In this document: piece by piece, positions 58,647 through 64,000 of the stretch
Layout: each line of letters begins with the position of its first letter
How positions within the stretch are numbered: the stretch's first letter is position 1
Origin: Lachnospiraceae bacterium
GTDB taxonomy: Bacteria > Bacillota > Clostridia > Lachnospirales > Lachnospiraceae
Direction of reading: 5' to 3'
Length of the DNA stretch: 64,000 nucleotides
Assembly: GCA_024696945.1 (NCBI GenBank)
Contig: JAILGF010000075.1
Location: 33,034-97,033, forward strand
The notes under the pieces: generated by a model
Seen by the model: the letters and a program-made list of their open reading frames with translations, nothing else
Databases searched by the model: none
Told to the model about the DNA's origin: nothing
Position numbers and translations under genes: made by a program

Positions 58647-60497
58647 GTGGAAGATTTTAACATTGAACTTGCAGGCATTCCTTTTAAGGTCAGATGCAGG
58701 TATGGAAAAAACAGAGCTTTTTTTGAAGGCTACTTTACTGAGAAAGAGCCATACTTTACAATTGAACCTACCGATGAGGATATTGCATTTGCCGAGGACG
58801 GGTTTAAACGATTGAACGAAACCGAAGGCTTTCCTCAGGAAGAATATGACGATTGCTTTCTTGAGAATAACGCAATCCATATCCTGGCAATCGATAAACT
58901 GATAGAATATAACGTGCTTATGCTGCACGGGTCGGCTCTTGCAATGGATGGACAAGGCATTATCTTTACCGCAAAGAGCGGAACAGGAAAGAGCACTCAT
59001 GCTAAGCTTTGGAGAGAACTGTTTGGTTCTCGGGTTCAGATGATCAACGACGATAAGCCAATGATCCGCGTTGATGAGATGAAGGCTTACGGTACACCTT
59101 GGAACGGGAAGCATAACCTGAGTACCAATACCTCGGTACCGATCAAAGCAATAGTTAAAATAGAGAGGGCTAAAAAGAACCGGATAAATCCGATCGGCGT
59201 TAAAGAGGCTATGGACCTGTTAATGAAGCAGGTTCAGATATCTAACGATCCGGATAAAGTTGTACTTGCTCTGGAACTCTATGCAAGAGTGATTGAAAAT
59301 GTTAAGTTTTACAAACTCGGATGCAATATGGATCCGGAAGCGGCACGTGTAGCGTGGGAAGAACTGATAGGCCCCCGGAATGCATTCGAATATCTTGATA
59401 CCTTGCGTTCACAGAATACGAAGCAGCGTTATAGCAAGGTAATGGATTACATCGAGACAAAAGCAAGAAAAATGGGAGTGCCGTTAGTCGGTCAATTTGA
59501 ATTAACACCCTTATGCAACCTTGATTGCAAGATGTGTTATGTTCATCTTTCAGGGGACAGACTGCGGGGACAGAAGCTTTTATCTACAGAACAGTGGAAA
59601 GACCTAATGAAGCAGGCCTTTTCTGCAGGGATGATGGATGCTGTACTTACCGGAGGCGAGTGCCTTACATATCCGGGATTTGATGAGCTTTATCTTTACC
59701 TTCAAAGCCTTGGGATACAAAGTACTGTGATGACCAACGGTGTGTTACTGGATGAAAAGAGGCTGGATTTCTTTAGGGAACATCCGTCGGCATGGATACA
59801 GGTAACCCTGTATGGAAACAGTGAAGATGCATACGAACGTGTTACGGGACACAGAGTGTTCAATAAGGTTCTCAGTAATCTGAAAAAGGTAAAAGAATAC
59901 GGTTTTCCTCTTTCCATAAATATTACTCCGAACTCTATTCTGGGTGAGGATATCTTTGAAACGATACGCCTTGCAAGAAGCCTGACAGACGATATAATCA
60001 TATCTACATCGTTATTTACTCTGCCTGGCGAGGAGTGGCGTCTTGACGGACTGACAAAGCTTGATGATGAGTTTATAGCACGGATTTTAAGGTTTGATAA
60101 GGAACTTAGAGGAAAGAAGATCCGCGAAATTCCCGAGAATGAACTTCCTGAGCCCGGGGGACCGAAAAATGCATGCACAGAATGCGGGTTGGAATGCGGC
60201 GGCGGAAGATCGAATTTCGTGCTGGATTGGAAGGGCAGCTTACGTATCTGCAACAGACTGGAGACGAAGAGCTTTCCGATGGATGACGGATTCTTAAAAA
60301 GTTGGAAAGAGATCAACCGGATTGCAAACAACTGGCCGAGAGTTACGGAATGTAAAGGATGTGCATACGAAAAAGTCTGTGATAATTGTGCCGCAAAGCT
60401 TGCACAATACGCAGAACCGGGTGAATACCCTAAAGACTATTGCAGAAGAACAAAGTTCCTGGTGAGCAGGGGAGTGCTTCCTCCACCGGAATGCTAA
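58647..60497 (+). CDS. Fused HPr-kinase-like P-loop domain + radical SAM/SPASM protein (GTG start)
   Basis: N-term 'LMLHGSALAMDGQGIIFTAKSGTGKSTHAKLW...MINDDKPMIRV'; rSAM 'TPLCNLDCKMCYVHL' (CxxxCxxC); SPASM-like Cys array 'CTECGLECGGG...CNR...CKGCAYEKVCDNC...YC'. Confidence 0.92.
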   Translation: MEDFNIELAGIPFKVRCRYGKNRAFFEGYFTEKEPYFTIEPTDEDIAFAEDGFKRLNETEGFPQEEYDDCFLENNAIHILAIDKLIEYNVLMLHGSALAMDGQGIIFTAKSGTGKSTHAKLWRELFGSRVQMINDDKPMIRVDEMKAYGTPWNGKHNLSTNTSVPIKAIVKIERAKKNRINPIGVKEAMDLLMKQVQISNDPDKVVLALELYARVIENVKFYKLGCNMDPEAARVAWEELIGPRNAFEYLDTLRSQNTKQRYSKVMDYIETKARKMGVPLVGQFELTPLCNLDCKMCYVHLSGDRLRGQKLLSTEQWKDLMKQAFSAGMMDAVLTGGECLTYPGFDELYLYLQSLGIQSTVMTNGVLLDEKRLDFFREHPSAWIQVTLYGNSEDAYERVTGHRVFNKVLSNLKKVKEYGFPLSINITPNSILGEDIFETIRLARSLTDDIIISTSLFTLPGEEWRLDGLTKLDDEFIARILRFDKELRGKKIREIPENELPEPGGPKNACTECGLECGGGRSNFVLDWKGSLRICNRLETKSFPMDDGFLKSWKEINRIANNWPRVTECKGCAYEKVCDNCAAKLAQYAEPGEYPKDYCRRTKFLVSRGVLPPPEC

Positions 60498-60559
60498 AGG
60501 TTATAACATGTATGATAATACATGATTAACAATAAATATTTTTTATAGGAGGTAAGAAG

Positions 60560-60760
60560 ATGAAAAAGGAGTATACCGCACCGAAGATCGAGAAGCTTGA
60601 CTTTGATGAGACAGCTACTACTGCTGTTATTTCTTCAATTACACAGCAGCCGGTTATCGAAGATGACAACGACGATGATGATGGAGAGGGCGAGTCCGAC
60701 GGCAAGAAAGGCGATAAAGGAAAAGAAAAGCCCGGTAAAAAGAACGGCTGTAAGAAATAA
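60560..60760 (+). CDS. Candidate RiPP precursor peptide (66 aa)
   Basis: Strong RBS (TAGGAGGTAAGAAG-ATG); YTAPKI leader-like motif; sits between rSAM and PqqD-like genes. Confidence 0.72.
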   Translation: MKKEYTAPKIEKLDFDETATTAVISSITQQPVIEDDNDDDDGEGESDGKKGDKGKEKPGKKNGCKK

Positions 60761-60796
60761 TAGCATTTCTTGAAAGAAATTAACGGAGAAAGAAAA

Positions 60797-61063
60797 GTGA
60801 AAGCATGTAATGGTTTTATCCTCAGAAATATTGTTGGTGAATATATGCTTGTTCCCACTGGCGAAAGAATGAAAAGCTTTAACGGTACTATGATGCTGAA
60901 CGAGCTTGCGGCTTTTGTATGGGAACAGCTGCAGAGCCCAAAGTCCGAAAGCGAACTGCTCAATGCGGTGCTTGCGGAATACGATATTGATGAAGAAACT
61001 GCTTCAGCGGATCTTATGACACTCCTTAAGAAGTTTCAGGGTCTCGGTATTATTGAAGATTAA
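60797..61063 (+). CDS. PqqD-family RRE protein (88 aa, GTG start at 60797)
   Basis: 'MKACNGFILRNIVGEYMLVPTGERMKSFNGTMMLNELAAFVWEQL' typical PqqD; GGAG RBS 8 nt upstream of GTG; track start 60770 (TTG) less likely. Confidence 0.88.
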   Translation: MKACNGFILRNIVGEYMLVPTGERMKSFNGTMMLNELAAFVWEQLQSPKSESELLNAVLAEYDIDEETASADLMTLLKKFQGLGIIED

Positions 61064-61080
61064 TTGGCGATAGTCTTCAC

Positions 61081-61118
61081 AAAAAAATCCCTTGGATCTC
61101 TCCAAGGGATTTTTTATT
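61081..61118. terminator. Bidirectional terminator between PqqD gene and ferredoxin gene
   Basis: AAAAAAATCCCTTGGA-TCTC-TCCAAGGGATTTTTT. Confidence 0.9.
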
Positions 61119-61137
61119 TGTTAGTTTTGTGCATTAA

Positions 61138-61308
61138 TTATGCCTGCTGAGGTGCACCTACGGGACAGGTCTCTGCGCAAGCGCCGCAATCTACACAAGC
61201 GTCTGCATTGATCTCGTACTTGCCATCGCCTTCTGCAATAGCACCTGCGGGACAACCCTCTGCACATGCGCCACACATGATGCAGTCTTCACTGATCTTA
61301 TAAGCCAT
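61138..61308 (-). CDS. 2[4Fe-4S] ferredoxin (56 aa; absent from the ORF track)
   Basis: Reverse-strand translation MAYKISEDCIMCGACAEGCPAGAIAEGDGKYEINADACVDCGACAETCPVGAPQQA; RBS AGGAGG. Confidence 0.96.
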   Translation of the reverse strand: MAYKISEDCIMCGACAEGCPAGAIAEGDGKYEINADACVDCGACAETCPVGAPQQA

Positions 61309-61421
61309 TTCTTAAATCCTCCTTTATAATATAGCATATCGCCTAAAAGCATCATATAACATAAAAACAAAAAATACAAGTAAAAAATTAATTAAAATAA
61401 AAAAATTTTTTTAAAAAATGC

Positions 61422-61450
61422 TTGCAATTTAAAAAAATCTATGTTAGTAT
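61422..61450 (+). promoter_or_regulatory. Promoter of S10 ribosomal protein operon
   Basis: TTGCAA, 17-bp spacer, TAGTAT. Confidence 0.6.
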
Positions 61451-61456
61451 ATTTCC

Positions 61457-61728
61457 TGCTGTGAGTTGATAGCGTAGAAGCGTGAGGTTGCTGCAGCGTA
61501 AAAACTGCAGGTTTTTCCGTGGAGCGAATGTCAAGTTTACAAAACTGACGACAAGTCACTGTACAATTGAATTTCTGCCGCGAGCAGATAAACCGTGAGT
61601 AAATCACTGTTTTTCAGCCGGGTCGGACCCGGTATTTAATTTGAGAAGGACATGAAACACACGGGTGAGTGTACAGTCGCCGCTTGTTGTACTTTCCCAA
61701 AAAGTGCGAAAAGGAGGAGACTTTTTTT
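61457..61728 (+). promoter_or_regulatory. Long structured S10-operon leader
   Basis: ~270 nt untranslated, with hairpins such as CCGGGTCGGACCCGG and CTGCAG...CTGCAG. Confidence 0.5.
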
Positions 61729-62040
61729 ATGGCAAATCAGGTAATGAGAATCACACTTAAGGCTTATGATCATCAGTTAATCGATGCATCTGCAGCAAAG
61801 ATCGTTGAGACTGTTAAGAAGACAGGTTCTAAGGTCAGCGGTCCTGTTCCGCTTCCTACTAAGAAGGAAGTTGTTACAATTCTTCGTGCTGTTCACAAGT
61901 ACAAGGATTCAAGAGAGCAGTTTGAGCAGAGAACTCATAAGAGACTTATCGATATCATCACACCTACCCCTAAGACAGTCGATGCATTATCAAGACTCGA
62001 GATGCCTGCAGGTGTATATATCGACATCAAGATGAAATAA
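61729..62040 (+). CDS. rpsJ: 30S ribosomal protein S10
   Basis: '[47 protein letters not shown]'; ATG 61729. Confidence 0.98.
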   Translation: MANQVMRITLKAYDHQLIDASAAKIVETVKKTGSKVSGPVPLPTKKEVVTILRAVHKYKDSREQFEQRTHKRLIDIITPTPKTVDALSRLEMPAGVYIDIKMK

Positions 62041-62144
62041 TTTCATCACCCACATTACAAACTTTGATAGTAATCCTTTCAGGTTTATATAGGAAAGAAA
62101 CGCACCGGGGCAACCCAACCCGGAAAACAGACTCCTGTACAACC

Positions 62145-62229
62145 ATCTAGTATGAACATACCTAATAAAAAGGAATGTTCCGCTGTAGATTACTATCTAG
62201 TATGAATGCATATGCATTCCGCTGTAGAT
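62145..62229 (+). ncRNA. Tandem pair of related hairpins in rpsJ-rplC intergenic region
   Basis: ATCTAGTAT-GAACAT...ATGTTC-CGCTGTAGAT and ATCTAGTAT-GAATGCAT-ATGCATTC-CGCTGTAGAT. Confidence 0.65.
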
Positions 62230-62246
62230 TAACAAGGAGGAAAAAC

Positions 62247-62882
62247 ATGAAGAAAGCAATTTTGGCTCAGAAGATCGGTATGACACAGATCTTCAGCGAG
62301 AACGGTGTTTTAACACCCGTCACAGTTCTCGAAGCCGGCTCCTGCGTAGTAACCCAGGTTAAGACAAAGGAAAACGACGGCTACGAGGCAGTTCAGGTTG
62401 GCTTCGGCGAGATCAGAGAGAATCTTGTAAACAAGCCCAAGAAGGGACACTTCGCAAAAGCAGGTGTTTCATCCAGAAGATATCTTAGAGAGTTTAAGTT
62501 TGAAAACGCTTCCGAGTATTCTTTAGGACAGGAAATCAAAGTTGACATTTTCGCAGTAGGCGACAAGATCGATGCTACGGGAATATCAAAGGGAAAAGGA
62601 TTCCAGGGTGCTATCAAGCGGCACGGATTATCCCGCGGACCTATGAAGCATGGTTCAAAGTACCACAGACATGCAGGTTCAAACGGTGCTGCTACATCTC
62701 CCGGTAGAGTATTCAAGGGAAAGCACATGCCCGGACAGACAGGTAACGTAAAGGTAACAGTTCAGAACCTCGAAATAGTAAGAATTGATGCAGAGAAAAA
62801 CGTTATCCTTGTAAAGGGTGCAGTACCCGGACCCAAGAAGGCACTGATCGTTCTGAAAGAAACAGTAAAGAAAGCAAACTAA
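62247..62882 (+). CDS. rplC: 50S ribosomal protein L3
   Basis: '[31 protein letters not shown]'; ATG 62247. Confidence 0.98.
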   Translation: MKKAILAQKIGMTQIFSENGVLTPVTVLEAGSCVVTQVKTKENDGYEAVQVGFGEIRENLVNKPKKGHFAKAGVSSRRYLREFKFENASEYSLGQEIKVDIFAVGDKIDATGISKGKGFQGAIKRHGLSRGPMKHGSKYHRHAGSNGAATSPGRVFKGKHMPGQTGNVKVTVQNLEIVRIDAEKNVILVKGAVPGPKKALIVLKETVKKAN

Positions 62883-62909
62883 ACGCTTTAAGAAAGGAGG
62901 TTACTTCAA

Positions 62910-63530
62910 ATGGCAACAGTTAAAGTTTACAATATGGAAGGCGCTGAAGTTGGCACATTAGAGCTTAATGACGAAGTATTCGGCGTTGATGTAAATACAC
63001 ATGTTATGCATATGGCTGTAATATCACAGCTGGCAAATAAGCGCCAGGGCACACAGAGCGCAAAGACACGTGCAGAAGTACGTGGCGGCGGAAGAAAGCC
63101 TTGGAGACAGAAGGGAACCGGTCACGCAAGACAGGGTTCGACAAGATCACCCCAGTGGAAGGGTGGCGGAGTTGTATTCGCTCCGAAGCCCAGAGATTAC
63201 TCCTTCAAGATGAACCGCAAGGAGAAGGCTCTCGCAATCAAGTCAGCTCTTACTTCAAGAGTACTTGAGAGCAAGTTCTATGTAATTGATTCACTTGCAT
63301 TTGATGATATCAAGACAAAGAAGATGGTTAACGTTCTTGATAACCTTAATGTAGATAAGGCTTTGGTAGTACTTGACAAGAAGGATGAGAACGTAATCCT
63401 TTCAACAAGAAACCTTCCCAATGCTACAACCGTTACATCAAACGCACTTAACGTTTTTGATATCCTTAAGTATGACAAGATGATCATCACAAAGGATGCT
63501 GTAGCTCAGATCGAGGAGGTGTACGCATAA
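62910..63530 (+). CDS. rplD: 50S ribosomal protein L4
   Basis: 'RGGGRKPWRQKGTGHARQGSTRSPQWKGGGVVFAPKPRDY'. Confidence 0.98.
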   Translation: MATVKVYNMEGAEVGTLELNDEVFGVDVNTHVMHMAVISQLANKRQGTQSAKTRAEVRGGGRKPWRQKGTGHARQGSTRSPQWKGGGVVFAPKPRDYSFKMNRKEKALAIKSALTSRVLESKFYVIDSLAFDDIKTKKMVNVLDNLNVDKALVVLDKKDENVILSTRNLPNATTVTSNALNVFDILKYDKMIITKDAVAQIEEVYA

Positions 63531-63820
63531 TGGCAGACCTTAAATACTATGACGTACTCTTAAAGCCCATCGTAACAGAGAAAAGCATGGCTATGCAGGC
63601 TGATAAGAAGTATACATTTTCAGTAAATACCGATGCTACCAAGTCACAGATCAAGGAAGCTGTTGAGAAGATGTTCAAGGACGTAAAGGTTGAGAAAGTC
63701 AACACAATGAACCTTGACGGAAAGCTTCGCCGCAGAGGAAATACAGTCGGCAGAAGATCTGAAGTAAAGAAGGCAATCGTTCAGCTTACAGCTGACAGTG
63801 CAGACATCGATCTGTTCTAA
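63530..63820 (+). CDS. rplW: 50S ribosomal protein L23
   Basis: 'DVLLKPIVTEKSMAMQADKKYTFSVNTDATKSQIKEAVEKMF'. Confidence 0.98.
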   Translation: MADLKYYDVLLKPIVTEKSMAMQADKKYTFSVNTDATKSQIKEAVEKMFKDVKVEKVNTMNLDGKLRRRGNTVGRRSEVKKAIVQLTADSADIDLF

Positions 63821-63903
63821 TTAATGTCGTTAACGCAACGCGTTGATGACAGTCGGATAAATATAGGAAGCAGCAAGCTTCCTGATAAAAAAGGAGAATA
63901 AAA

Positions 63904-64000
63904 ATGGGAATCAGAAAATATAACCCCTATACACCCTCCAGAAGAAATATGACAGGATATGATTTCCAGGAGATCACAAAGACAGTTCCCGAGAAATCAC
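63904..64000 (+). CDS. rplB: 50S ribosomal protein L2 (truncated by window end)
   Basis: '[32 protein letters not shown]' N-terminus of L2. Confidence 0.97.
   Translation, partial: MGIRKYNPYTPSRRNMTGYDFQEITKTVPEKS

Noticed and set aside
58555-61063. Classical lasso peptide cluster
   Set aside because: Leader motif and HprK-like domain fit, but there is no B2-type leader peptidase and no asparagine-synthetase-like cyclase in the locus, while an rSAM/SPASM domain is present.

Overview
This 64 kb window is chromosomal sequence from a Gram-positive, flagellated anaerobe. I infer a Lachnospiraceae/Butyrivibrio-like Clostridia from gene content and style. Most of it is conserved: a partial DegV, FecCD-type ABC genes, iorAB-paaK-ACT, flagellin with a FliS-like gene, rpmG-secE-nusG-rplK-rplA, alr, a PBP1A-type penicillin-binding protein, rpiB, a Sua5-type gene, a complete F-type ATP synthase operon, an LplB/LplC-like sugar ABC system with a LacI regulator, gdpP-rplI-dnaB, and the start of the S10 operon (rpsJ-rplC-rplD-rplW-rplB). 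No rRNA, tRNA, CRISPR array or transposase was recognised. The best candidate for an undescribed system is the 58.55-61.07 kb locus. It encodes a single polypeptide fusing an HPr-kinase-like P-loop domain to a radical-SAM/SPASM domain, followed by a 66-aa RiPP-precursor-like peptide (YxxPxI leader, poly-acidic then poly-basic C-terminal half) and a PqqD-type RRE protein. Other points of interest are three hairpin element families that recur within the window with compensatory stem changes, a REPIN-like pair forming the paaK 5'UTR, repeat hairpins inside the atp operon, a membrane-anchored trigger-factor-like protein, a LacI-sensor diguanylate cyclase, and a REC-GGDEF-REC protein. All family calls come from motif recognition by eye; no database search was run.
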